A model generated the notes under the pieces. The model searched no databases. It was not told the DNA's origin and worked only from the letters and a program-made list of their open reading frames with translations. From Halieaceae bacterium (GTDB lineage Bacteria > Pseudomonadota > Gammaproteobacteria > Pseudomonadales > Halieaceae): DNA of 53,341 nucleotides. How positions within the stretch are numbered: position 1 is the stretch's first letter; the number at the start of each line of letters is the position of its first letter. Positions 9,339 through 16,117 of the stretch are shown in pieces. A program made the translations under genes and the position numbers. Where the stretch lies: NCBI GenBank assembly GCA_028282105.1, contig JANQIO010000044.1, positions 1 to 53,341 on the forward strand. Direction: 5' to 3'.

Positions 9339-9410
9339 GCCAGACATGTGCAATTCGCTTTAGTTCCCGGTACCGGCACTGATCGACCGAGAGCTGCCAG
9401 ATACCCTGCT

Positions 9411-10199
9411 ATGAGAATCTTGACCGTTGCCCTTGCGCTCTCACTTGCTGCCTGCCCGTGGCGCGCGGCACTGGCCAATGAACTGGGTGAGTACGGCGCC
9501 GGCCAGGGCAGTCATGTGCACGGGTCTGCAAGCCTGCAGATCGTTCTGGAGCGCTCTGTGCTGGAGATTCAGCTCTCATCCCCGGCCGTCAACCTGCTGG
9601 GCTTTGAAGGGCCGGCCAACAGCGCCGAGAAGCGCAGCAGCGTGGAGAGCGTGCGCCGCAAGCTGGAACAGCCCGCTGGCCTGTTCCTGGTGCCGGGATC
9701 GGGATGCCAGCTCCGCGAGGAAGGTCTGAGCATCAGCGGCCTGCCAGTAGTGCACGACGACGATGAACATGAAGCGGCTGAGCATCACCATGAGGAAGGT
9801 CATCATGACGACGATGACCATCACGACGATGAAGGCCATCACGATGACGACGACCATGAAGATGGTCATCATGAGAAAGATCATCATGGCGAGGGCGATC
9901 ATGAAGAGGATCATCATGAGAAAGACCATCATGAAGACGATCACCATCAAGAAGGCCATCATGAAGACGGCCATCACGATGGGGAGCATCACGATGGGGA
10001 GCATGACGATGAAGAGCACAGCGACATCGTGGTGAGCTACCAGTTTAACTGCAGCCAGCCGGGTGCCGCAGACGTCATGCAACTGCCCCTGCTCAGCGAG
10101 TTTCCCGGCATTGAAAAACTGGACGTCCAGTGGATTGTGTCTGGCAAGCAAGGCGCGCGCACGCTAACCCAGGGCGCACAGACTCTGAGATTGAGGTAA
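9411..10199 (+). CDS. zrgA: Histidine-rich periplasmic zinc-binding protein, DUF2796 (ZrgA-like)
   Basis: A 262-residue exported protein. ATG 9411 begins a signal peptide (MRILTVALALSLAACPWRAALA); the frame is open far upstream, but that part resembles no protein and would run through the operator. The folded DUF2796 halves are residues 33-114 (GSHVHGSASLQIVLE, then LEIQLSSPAVNLLGFE) and 204-262. Between them is an extraordinary metal-binding insert (115-203) built of HH, D, E and G, with 31 histidines in 89 residues. DUF2796/ZrgA proteins are Zur-regulated and support zinc acquisition in Vibrio; here a Zur-like box and zur itself flank the gene. Likely role: periplasmic zinc capture for the ABC pair at 12861-14794. 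The Zur gene starts 7 bases later. Confidence 0.88.
   Translation: MRILTVALALSLAACPWRAALANELGEYGAGQGSHVHGSASLQIVLERSVLEIQLSSPAVNLLGFEGPANSAEKRSSVESVRRKLEQPAGLFLVPGSGCQLREEGLSISGLPVVHDDDEHEAAEHHHEEGHHDDDDHHDDEGHHDDDDHEDGHHEKDHHGEGDHEEDHHEKDHHEDDHHQEGHHEDGHHDGEHHDGEHDDEEHSDIVVSYQFNCSQPGAADVMQLPLLSEFPGIEKLDVQWIVSGKQGARTLTQGAQTLRLR
9753..10019 (+). repeat. Degenerate coding repeat for the His/Asp/Glu-rich insert of ZrgA
   Basis: Bases 9753-10019 are an imperfect short tandem repeat built from units like CATCATGAAGAC and CATCACGATGAC. Base composition is purine-rich and less GC-rich than the surroundings. All units keep the reading frame, so it expands or contracts a metal-binding tract without breaking the gene. 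It could be length-variable between strains. Confidence 0.8.
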
Positions 10200-10205
10200 G
10201 CACTC

Positions 10206-10676
10206 ATGCAGGACATCAGCGAGACTCTCCAGCAAGCCGAAGCGAACTGTGATGCCCACGGCTCACGCCTGACCACCAAACGCAAGCGGGTACTGGCCTG
10301 CCTGCTGGAATCCGGCCGGGCGCAGTCAGCCTACGACCTGATCGACAGCGTAAAACAGAGCTATGGCGATCATATGCAACCTACCACCATGTATCGAATG
10401 CTGGATTTCCTGGTGTCTGAAAACCTGGCGCACAAGCTGCATCTGGCCAACAAATATGTCGCCTGTTCGCATATTACCTGCGATACCTGTGAGCACAGCC
10501 ACGAAGTCCCGCAGTTCCTGATCTGCAATGCCTGCAACCGCGTGGATGAAATTCGTATCGATAGCGAACTGATAAGGCAGCTGACCAATAACGTTAGCCA
10601 GGCGGGCTACACCCTAATGAGCCCGCAGGTCGAGCTGCACTGCCTGTGCGGCGACTGCGCCGCCAAAGCCGCCTAG
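10206..10676 (+). CDS. zur: Fur-family zinc-responsive repressor (Zur)
   Basis: A 156-residue Fur-superfamily repressor. The winged helix covers about residues 18-75 (RLTTKRKRVLACLLESGRAQSAYDL, written here as a domain, with recognition region around QPTTMYRMLDFL). The dimerisation/metal domain carries C107-x2-C110 and a C-terminal C146-x-C148-x2-C151 group, the structural zinc site, plus C87/C92/C95 and H97/H99 as further candidates. Zur identity rests on this cysteine pattern, the Zur-like box 0.9 kb upstream and the zinc-protein neighbours. GAGG inside the zrgA stop region provides the ribosome-binding site, so translation is coupled to zrgA and the gene is autoregulated if the box is real. 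Confidence 0.88.
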   Translation: MQDISETLQQAEANCDAHGSRLTTKRKRVLACLLESGRAQSAYDLIDSVKQSYGDHMQPTTMYRMLDFLVSENLAHKLHLANKYVACSHITCDTCEHSHEVPQFLICNACNRVDEIRIDSELIRQLTNNVSQAGYTLMSPQVELHCLCGDCAAKAA

Positions 10677-10704
10677 CCAACGCATAACTGACACGGAACA
10701 AGTG

Positions 10705-11148
10705 ATGGAAAGCCAACCCGTTTCGGCCGACAACGCCGGTAACAAAGCAGAACCAGGCCAACGCCTGCAAACCCGGGCCGATGTGGTCGCCATCGGTCTG
10801 TCGGTAGGGTGCCTGCTGCACTGCCTGGCGCTTCCGCTGGCGCTGGCCCTGCTCCCCACCCTGCCGATGGGCTGGCTGAGCGATGAGCAATTCCACCGCT
10901 GGCTGCTGGTAGCCATCCTGCCCACCAGCGTGGTCGCGCTGTTCATGGGCTGCCGCCGGCACCAGCATTTCAGTGTCATCGCCATAGGCATGGTGGGTTT
11001 GATTGTGTTGGTGCTGGCCGCCATTTTTGGTCACGACGTACTTGGGGAGATTGGCGAAAAGGCTGTCACCTCGGTGGGGGCCGTGATCATTGCCGCGAGC
11101 CATATTCTCAACCAGCGATACTGCCGGCAGTCCGCCTGCCACTGCTGA
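10705..11148 (+). CDS. MerC-domain membrane protein
   Basis: A 147-residue protein with four predicted membrane helices (about 28-50, 60-80, 88-108, 112-132). It carries a MerC-like cysteine motif at the start of the first helix (SVGCLLHCLALPLALALLP, C-x3-C) and a second cysteine cluster at the C-terminus (YCRQSACHC). MerC proteins carry mercuric or other soft/borderline metal ions across the inner membrane. Its place between zur and a COG0523 GTPase suggests zinc here (inference). ATG 10705 is chosen; GTG 10702, one codon earlier, is possible. Confidence 0.82.
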   Translation: MESQPVSADNAGNKAEPGQRLQTRADVVAIGLSVGCLLHCLALPLALALLPTLPMGWLSDEQFHRWLLVAILPTSVVALFMGCRRHQHFSVIAIGMVGLIVLVLAAIFGHDVLGEIGEKAVTSVGAVIIAASHILNQRYCRQSACHC

Positions 11149-11166
11149 CAAACTCCGCCCACTGCC

Positions 11167-12168
11167 ATGGCGCAGCCAATCCCCACCAATATCATTACCG
11201 GCTTTCTCGGCGTCGGTAAAACCACCGCCATCCAGCACCTGCTGGCGCAGAAGCCGGCTGACGAACGCTGGGCTATCCTGGTCAACGAATTCGGGGAAGT
11301 GGGTATTGATGGCAGCCTGATGGCGGGCAGCAACAGCGAAGACCAGGGCATCTTCATCCGCGAGGTCCCGGGCGGTTGTATGTGCTGCACAGCGGGATTG
11401 CCGATGCAGATCGCACTCAACATGCTACTGGCGCGCGCCAAACCGCATCGACTGCTGATTGAACCCACCGGCCTGGGGCATCCGCGGGAAGTGCTGGCCA
11501 GCCTGGCCGCTCCTCACTACCGGGAGCTGATCGACCTGCGCGCCACCGTGACCCTGGTCGATGCGCGGCAGGTCAGCCGCGGTGAGCTGCTGGATCACGC
11601 GACTTTCCGGGAGCAGTTGGCCGTGTCGGATGTCATTGTCGCCAGCAAGGCAGACCTGTACGGCCCGCAGGATCTGGCCGCGCTGGAGGCCTTCCTGAAC
11701 GCCTCAGAGGGCTTGCAGGGAAGAGCGCTGTACCCCGTTGAGCAGGGCGCGTTGCAACCGGCCTGGCTTGTGCCAGCGACCCGCCAGGACCTCGACAAGG
11801 TTCCGCCCGCGCCGATAATGTCCGCCAGCGCCGCCGCTGAAACCGCAGAGCCGGAGCTCCCCGAACAGGGCTACCTGTGCATGGCCAACCAGGGCGAGGG
11901 GTTTCACAGCCTGGGCTGGATTTTCAGCCACAGCTGGGTGTTCGATGAAGAGAAGCTGCTGGCCGTGGTGAACAGCATTGACGCCGAGCGCGCCAAAGGT
12001 GTGTTTATCACCGATCGAGGCGTGGCGGCCTTCAATAAGTCGGGAGACGTGTTGACGCGACTCGAGTTGGACGACTGCCTCGATAGCCGCATGGAGTGCA
12101 TTGGTCGCAACGAGCAGGCGCTAAGCGGTCTGGAGAGCGCCCTGCTCGACTGCGTTATCGCCCGCTAG
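11167..12168 (+). CDS. CobW/COG0523 family GTP-binding zinc metallochaperone
   Basis: A 333-residue G3E GTPase. The P-loop is GFLGVGKTT (residues 12-20), the CxCC metal-binding motif is GGCMCC (C71, C73, C74), and the guanine-specificity motif is SKADL. A C-terminal CobW_C domain starts near the WIFSHSWVFDEEKL stretch. COG0523 proteins under Zur control (ZigA, ZagA, ZNG1-like) deliver zinc to client enzymes during starvation; operon position after zur and merC supports that role rather than cobalamin synthesis. The stop lies 4 bases from the convergent DUF3299 stop, leaving no room for a separate terminator. Confidence 0.9.
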   Translation: MAQPIPTNIITGFLGVGKTTAIQHLLAQKPADERWAILVNEFGEVGIDGSLMAGSNSEDQGIFIREVPGGCMCCTAGLPMQIALNMLLARAKPHRLLIEPTGLGHPREVLASLAAPHYRELIDLRATVTLVDARQVSRGELLDHATFREQLAVSDVIVASKADLYGPQDLAALEAFLNASEGLQGRALYPVEQGALQPAWLVPATRQDLDKVPPAPIMSASAAAETAEPELPEQGYLCMANQGEGFHSLGWIFSHSWVFDEEKLLAVVNSIDAERAKGVFITDRGVAAFNKSGDVLTRLELDDCLDSRMECIGRNEQALSGLESALLDCVIAR

Positions 12169-12172
12169 GGCT

Positions 12173-12772
12173 TTACTCAAACGGTTCGAGACGATCCACT
12201 GCCATGTAGTAGGCAGATCGGGCCACCTCATTCTCGGTAAGCGTGGTTGCCAGCTTGCCTTCCAGCCAGAAGGGGTTGTAGATGCTGGCCAACTCCAGCC
12301 CGTCTGCGTACTCCGCGTAGACAATCTGGTTGGGCGGTGGCGGCGGCATATGCAGGCAGGCGCCGAAGTACGGCACCAGGAAGAACTTCGTCACCTTCTC
12401 GTCTTCGCCGAATTCCAGGGGCACGATGAACCCCGGCAGGCGAATCGCCGCGCCGTCCAGCGACTCGACAACACGGGTGGACACCAGCGCTTCCTCCCAG
12501 CGCCCGCCGGCCAGCTCATTCTCTGCGGCAGACAGCTGGCTTGCCAGCACGTCTTCCTCGGACCCATCGACGATTTCATCGATGTACTGCGGCGGGTTCA
12601 TCAGGGCATCCAGGTCTTCCTGGGGCAGCAGGTCAATCCACTCCAGCTCTTTATAGGCACCGGTCCCTTCGTCAGCGGCCAGCGCCGCGGGTACTGACGC
12701 GGTAACAAGTGAGAGGAGCGCAGCAAAAAGAATGCGCACCGGCGCGGTACGGCTGATTGAGGCGTAGAACAA
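12173..12772 (-). CDS. DUF3299 exported protein of the zinc island
   Basis: A 199-residue protein with an N-terminal signal peptide (about 1-32, ending VPAALAA) and the DUF3299 domain in the C-terminal half (RLPGFIVPLEFGEDEKVTKF and LVPYFGACLHMPPPPPNQIV, with a Cys-x-His pair). DUF3299 proteins often sit beside MacB/LolC-type ABC genes and DUF2796 proteins. The start is TTG 12772 with GGAG 7 bases upstream; GTG at codon 12 has no such site. It is opposed to the rest of the island and shares an 88-base promoter region with the ABC ATPase. Biochemical role unknown; a periplasmic partner of the ABC complex is a reasonable guess. Confidence 0.83.
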   Translation of the reverse strand: MFYASISRTAPVRILFAALLSLVTASVPAALAADEGTGAYKELEWIDLLPQEDLDALMNPPQYIDEIVDGSEEDVLASQLSAAENELAGGRWEEALVSTRVVESLDGAAIRLPGFIVPLEFGEDEKVTKFFLVPYFGACLHMPPPPPNQIVYAEYADGLELASIYNPFWLEGKLATTLTENEVARSAYYMAVDRLEPFE

Positions 12773-12812
12773 AATGGACTCCGGCTGGGGCTGTACACTG
12801 GAATTCGATGCT

Positions 12813-12823
12813 TTATATCATAA
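12813..12823. promoter_or_regulatory. Possible second, weaker Zur box
   Basis: TTATATCATAA matches 10 of 11 positions of the Zur-box core TTATANTATAA and is itself a palindrome (TTAT-ATC-ATAA). The outer flanks of the consensus are not conserved. It lies in the short divergent gap between DUF3299 and the ABC ATPase, where a zinc operator would make sense. Confidence 0.38.
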
Positions 12824-12849
12824 CTAGTTCAAGCCACCCACCGACCCTT

Positions 12850-12863
12850 AGGAGTTCCCCCTG
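12850..12863 (+). promoter_or_regulatory. Ribosome-binding site and CTG start of the ABC ATPase
   Basis: AGGAG (12850-12854), six bases, then CTG (12861-12863). In this frame TAG at 12849-12851 blocks any earlier start. No ATG, GTG or TTG occurs between it and the Walker A codons; the first GTG (13017) is already past Walker A. The strong Shine-Dalgarno at ideal distance makes CTG initiation the simplest reading. Confidence 0.65.
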
Positions 12864-13547
12864 GTCGTCGCCGTCAGGAACCTGCGCTTTCAATACACCG
12901 ATGACGGCGCCCCACTTCTTGATATCCCGGCCTGGTCTGTAGGCGCCGGGGAACGTGTTTTCCTGCAGGGCCCTTCCGGGTCCGGTAAATCGACTCTCCT
13001 CAATCTGCTGGCCGGTGTGCTGCTGCCCAGCGATGGTGAAATAGAGATTCTCGGCAAACGGCTGGACCGGATGAGCGGTGGCCAGCGGGATCGCTGGCGA
13101 GCCCAGGCGATTGGGGTGGTGTTCCAGCAGTTCAACCTGATTCCCTACCTGGACGCCGTGGACAATATCCGCCTCGCCGCCCATTTCGGACCCCAGCGCG
13201 TGGCGGGCAACGCCGCCGAAGAGCTGCTGCGCGCGCTAAACATCGAAGAAGCCATGTTTCACCGGGCCACCTCGCAGTTGAGCATCGGCCAGCAACAGCG
13301 TGTGGCCATTGCCAGGGCCCTGGTCAACCGCCCCGCCCTGCTCATCGCCGACGAACCCACCTCGTCCCTGGACGCGCGCAACCGTGACCAGTTCATGGAG
13401 CTACTGCTGGCACAGGCGCAAGCCAGTGACACGGCCGTGGTATTTGTCAGCCACGATCCCAGCCTGGCCGGGTACTTCCAACGCGTTGAACCGCTGGCGT
13501 CCCTGAACCGGGCGACGGGCACTCAACCCGCTGCAGGCGCTCCCTGA
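12861..13547 (+). CDS. ABC transporter ATP-binding protein (LolD/MacB type), zinc island
   Basis: With a CTG start this is a 228-residue ATPase, the usual length for the LolD/MacB group. Residues run VVAVRNLRFQYTDDGAP..., Walker A GPSGSGKST (37-45), Q-loop VVFQQFNLIP, signature LSIGQQQRVAIARAL, Walker B LLIADEPTSSLD and H-loop VSHDP. Such ATPases drive mechanotransmission-type ABC complexes rather than channel importers. The stop overlaps the permease start (TGATG at 13545-13549). Together with ZrgA and DUF3299 it resembles the Vibrio zinc-regulated zrg locus as I recall it. An annotation pipeline would probably truncate it to GTG 13017, losing Walker A. Confidence 0.85.
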   Translation: MVVAVRNLRFQYTDDGAPLLDIPAWSVGAGERVFLQGPSGSGKSTLLNLLAGVLLPSDGEIEILGKRLDRMSGGQRDRWRAQAIGVVFQQFNLIPYLDAVDNIRLAAHFGPQRVAGNAAEELLRALNIEEAMFHRATSQLSIGQQQRVAIARALVNRPALLIADEPTSSLDARNRDQFMELLLAQAQASDTAVVFVSHDPSLAGYFQRVEPLASLNRATGTQPAAGAP

Positions 13548-14794
13548 TGTTCCTGCGACTGGCCAACCAGAGCCTCTGGAGCCGGCGCGGTTCCGTGAGT
13601 CTCACCTTCCTGGCTATCACGGTCAGCGTGTTCGTGCTGCTGGGTATCGAGAAGATTCGCGAGCAGACCCGGGCCAGCTTCAGCAGCACCATCGCCGGCA
13701 CCGACCTGGTGGTGGGCGCGCGCACTGGCGATATCAACCTGCTGCTGTACTCGGTGTTTCGGCTCGGAACCCCCACCAACAACATCGGCTGGAAGAGCTA
13801 CCAGGACATCCTCGGCGCGCCCGAGGTCGCCTGGGCAATTCCGCTATCGCTGGGAGATTCCCACCGCGGCTACCGGGTGGTGGGCACCAACCTCAGCTAC
13901 TTCGAGCACTACCGCTACGGGCAGGACCAGCCGCTGAGACTGGCTACCGGCAAGCCCTTTGAATCCACCTTCGACGTGGTATTGGGCAGCACCGTGGCCA
14001 GGAGTCTCGGTTATGGACTGGGCGACAAACTGGTGTTGGCCCACGGGCTTGGGCAAACCTCTTTCAGCGAGCATTCGCAGACGCCGTTTGCCGTCAGCGG
14101 TATCCTGGCGCCTACCGGCACACCGGTGGACAACACCCTGCACATCAGCCTGACCGGCCTCGAAGCCATGCACGTGGGCTGGAACGAGGGCGTGAACCTG
14201 ACCGCCAAGGCCAGCACAGCCAGGCAACTAGAGGATGCCGAGCTGGTCCCTGACAGCATCACCGCGGTGCTGGTGGGACTCAACTCGAAACTGTCGACCT
14301 TTGGCTTCCAGCGCGCCATCAACAACTACCGGCGCGAGCCGTTGCTGGCTATCCTGCCGGGCGTCACCCTCACCCAGCTCTGGGAAACCATGGGCGCCGC
14401 GGAACAGGCCCTGCGGCTGATATCAGTGCTGGTACTGGTGGCCTCGCTGCTGGGCCTGGCGGCCATGTTGCTGGCCTCGATCAGGGAGCGGCAGCGGGAA
14501 ATCGCCGTGATGCGCGCCATGGGTGCCTCACCACGTTACCTGCTGGCGCTGATCGAAGCTGAGGCCCTGCTAATCACGCTGGCGGCTTGCCTGGTGGCGG
14601 CGCTGTCCCTGGAACTGGTCACGCTGTTGGCCGGACAGCTGATTGGCGACCAGACCGGACTGCGAATTACACCCTCACTGCCGACAGCCATTCAGCTCGG
14701 CTACCTGCTGATGATTTTGCTTGGCGCCATGCTGCTCAGCCTGATTCCGGCCATCGCCGCCTATCGCCAGGCCCTGCACCAGTCACTGGCCTGA
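13547..14794 (+). CDS. ABC transporter permease, FtsX/MacB type, zinc island
   Basis: A 415-residue permease of MacB/LolC topology. There is one N-terminal helix (about 16-36, SVSLTFLAITVSVFVLLGIE), a large periplasmic domain (about 40-280, with GTDLVVGARTGDINLLLYSV), and three C-terminal helices carrying the FtsX-domain motif EIAVMRAMGASPRYLLALIEAE. It is translationally coupled to its ATPase. These complexes usually move lipoproteins, peptides or mechanical force across the envelope, so a direct zinc-import role is uncertain. Extraction or remodelling of a zinc-binding or outer-membrane partner is an alternative. Confidence 0.88.
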   Translation: MFLRLANQSLWSRRGSVSLTFLAITVSVFVLLGIEKIREQTRASFSSTIAGTDLVVGARTGDINLLLYSVFRLGTPTNNIGWKSYQDILGAPEVAWAIPLSLGDSHRGYRVVGTNLSYFEHYRYGQDQPLRLATGKPFESTFDVVLGSTVARSLGYGLGDKLVLAHGLGQTSFSEHSQTPFAVSGILAPTGTPVDNTLHISLTGLEAMHVGWNEGVNLTAKASTARQLEDAELVPDSITAVLVGLNSKLSTFGFQRAINNYRREPLLAILPGVTLTQLWETMGAAEQALRLISVLVLVASLLGLAAMLLASIRERQREIAVMRAMGASPRYLLALIEAEALLITLAACLVAALSLELVTLLAGQLIGDQTGLRITPSLPTAIQLGYLLMILLGAMLLSLIPAIAAYRQALHQSLA

Positions 14795-14806
14795 GCCGGG
14801 CCGCGT

Positions 14807-15463
14807 TCAGGAAGAGGCTACGCCCACCGGGCAGGCCACGCCGGTGCCGCCCAGGCCGCAATAACCGCCGGGGTTCTTGGCAAGGTACTGTTGGTGATAG
14901 TCCTCGGCATAGTAAAACTCAGCGGCCGGGACGATTTCCGTGGTGATCTCGCCATAGCCGGCCTGTGCCAGCACCGGCTGGAACGCGGTCTTTGAAGCCT
15001 CGGCCGCCTCAGCCTGGGCTTCGCTGAATGTGTAGATACCGGAGCGGTACTGGGTGCCCATATCGTTACCCTGGCGCATCCCCTGGGTGGGGTCGTGGCC
15101 TTCCCAGAAGGTCTTCAGCAGCTGCTCATAGCTGATCACCGCCGGGTCGTAGATGACCAACACCACTTCATTGTGGCCGGTCTGGCCGCTGCAGACTTCC
15201 CGATAGGTGGGATTGGGCGTGACGCCCGCGGCATAACCCACAGCCGTGGTCCACACGCCCTCCAGCTGCCAGAACATGCGCTCCACGCCCCAGAAGCAGC
15301 CCATGCCGAAGACCGCCTGCTGATAGCCCTCGGGGAACGGCGGCTTGAGCGGGTTGCCGTTTACGAAGTGCTGAGCCGGCACCGGCATCGCCATATCCCG
15401 CCCCGGCAGCGCGCTGTCTGCGGTCGGCATCAGGTGTTTCTTACGAATATCGAAAAGGCCCAT
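14807..15463 (-). CDS. msrA: Peptide-methionine (S)-S-oxide reductase MsrA
   Basis: A 218-residue enzyme reducing the S epimer of methionine sulfoxide in proteins and free methionine. The catalytic cysteine is in [10 protein letters not shown], and resolving cysteines lie at the C-terminus ([16 protein letters not shown]). The long N-terminus [20 protein letters not shown] matches the E. coli-type MsrA. ATG 15463 is chosen over the upstream ATG 15490 because of this match and an AGGAG 7 bases before it. It is convergent with the zinc ABC permease, 12 bases away. Confidence 0.95.
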   Translation of the reverse strand: MGLFDIRKKHLMPTADSALPGRDMAMPVPAQHFVNGNPLKPPFPEGYQQAVFGMGCFWGVERMFWQLEGVWTTAVGYAAGVTPNPTYREVCSGQTGHNEVVLVIYDPAVISYEQLLKTFWEGHDPTQGMRQGNDMGTQYRSGIYTFSEAQAEAAEASKTAFQPVLAQAGYGEITTEIVPAAEFYYAEDYHQQYLAKNPGGYCGLGGTGVACPVGVASS

Positions 15464-15606
15464 GGCGGTACTCCTGCTCCCGGTAATCATCTGGTCGGTG
15501 TGGGTGGTACGTGATTGTAAGGCATCCAGACCGCCGCTTTGACCACCGCTGCATGGATTTGCTGCCGTGCAGTCTGTGGCCTATTTGTCACCTGCAGCGA
15601 ACTTTC
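15464..15606. other. First part of the 444-base gap between msrA and the 63-aa gene
   Basis: Bases 15464-15606 should hold the msrA promoter, but no convincing one was found. TTGTCA at 15585-15590 lies exactly 22 bases (two turns) before the Pho-box repeats and may be a degenerate extra half-site. The remainder of the gap, to 15907, is described in the next entries. Confidence 0.3.
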
Positions 15607-15640
15607 CTGTCATGCAACTGTCAAAGAGAATCGATATATT
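15607..15640 (+). promoter_or_regulatory. Candidate PhoB box with -10 (phosphate-starvation promoter)
   Basis: CTGTCAT-GCAA-CTGTCAA (15607-15624) consists of two CTGTCA repeats 11 bases apart. It matches 15 of 18 positions of the enterobacterial Pho box (CTGTCATAWAWCTGTCAY). TATATT (15635-15640) follows after 10 bases, the distance at which a Pho box replaces the -35 element, so transcription should start near 15647 on the plus strand. An inverted repeat ACGCCA-N10-TGGCGT (15651-15672) sits at the predicted transcript start. Confidence 0.6.
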
Positions 15641-15705
15641 TCATTCACTTACGCCATTAATTTAATTGGCGTCTTAGGTAAAACTGTGGCAAATTCAGGC
15701 CATGA

Positions 15706-15864
15706 ATGAAGTTTCTGGCGTGTATGGCCAGCGGAAATGTTAGCGGTTGGTCGCTTTGCGAGGCACACAAGTTGCCGCAAATCGACAGCAGCTGTAGCGA
15801 GGAAGCAGCCACACCCGGGTGGGCAGAACCCACCGGTGAGTTCTCATTGACTCAGGTCGAATAG
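15706..15864 (+). CDS. Possible 52-aa small ORF in the leader
   Basis: ATG 15706 to TAG 15862-15864 encodes 52 residues beginning MKFLACMASGNVSGWS and containing four cysteines. A weak AGG lies 6 bases upstream. GC at third positions is lower than in neighbouring genes, which argues against a long-conserved gene. The ORF runs into the hairpins described next, so it may be a leader ORF, a young gene, or chance. Confidence 0.2.
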   Translation: MKFLACMASGNVSGWSLCEAHKLPQIDSSCSEEAATPGWAEPTGEFSLTQVE

Positions 15865-15895
15865 AGAACCACGCCTCCCTTAAAAGAATCAGGCG
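15815..15895 (+). other. Three consecutive hairpins in the 5' leader
   Basis: Three stems abut in the transcript. First, 15815-15823 pairs with 15829-15836 (8 bp, one bulged G, loop CAGAA). Second, 15837-15845 pairs with 15864-15871 (8 bp, one bulged A). Third, 15872-15876 pairs with 15891-15895 (CGCCT/AGGCG). The last ends 12 bases before the ATG at 15908. The pairing is exact but was found by eye, without folding energies. Confidence 0.45.
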
Positions 15896-15907
15896 GTAAC
15901 AAGAAAG

Positions 15908-16099
15908 ATGCAAGAAGCCCAAACCTTTAACATGCACGAGTTCTCCAGTCGCAAGCTGTGGGAAATGGTCAGCGCTGACGGCGCCGAGCAGGATGCCTCC
16001 CCTGAGGAACTGCTGGCCGCGGTACGCGAACTGGCCCATCGTCGCCACTACCTCACCGAACTGGTACAAATCGGCAAGTTGAAGCCGCAGAACCTGTAA
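15908..16099 (+). CDS. Small conserved-looking protein, 63 aa
   Basis: A soluble 63-residue protein, mostly helical by composition (SRKLWEMVSADG..., then SPEELLAAVRELAHRRHYLTELV). AAGAAAG lies right upstream of ATG 15908 as a ribosome-binding site. No family is recognised. It is the first gene after the candidate Pho promoter and structured leader. It lies in the same reading frame as the next gene, separated only by TAA 16097-16099 and 18 bases. Co-transcription with the VWA and J-domain genes is likely. Confidence 0.6.
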   Translation: MQEAQTFNMHEFSSRKLWEMVSADGAEQDASPEELLAAVRELAHRRHYLTELVQIGKLKPQNL

Positions 16100-16117
16100 C
16101 TCGCCCCGCACCCCCGC

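Noticed and set aside
8892..9410. N-terminal extension of zrgA in the open frame
   Set aside because: It would encode part of the antisense of the ABC ATPase and run through the operator; the signal peptide begins at 9411.
9753..10019. Regular CATCATGA... pattern considered as a CRISPR or non-coding satellite
   Set aside because: Units are about 12 bases without spacers and keep the frame of zrgA; this is a coding repeat.
9576..10151. 191-aa Met/Val/Phe-rich frame antisense to zrgA that looks like a membrane protein
   Set aside because: The apparent hydrophobicity is the reverse complement of CAT/CAC/GAC/GAA codons of the His-rich tract.
12808..12942. ATG at 12808 as the start of the zinc-island ATPase through a frameshift
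   Set aside because: That frame encodes nothing ABC-like, whereas the correct frame has its own Shine-Dalgarno and gives a full-length protein from CTG 12861.
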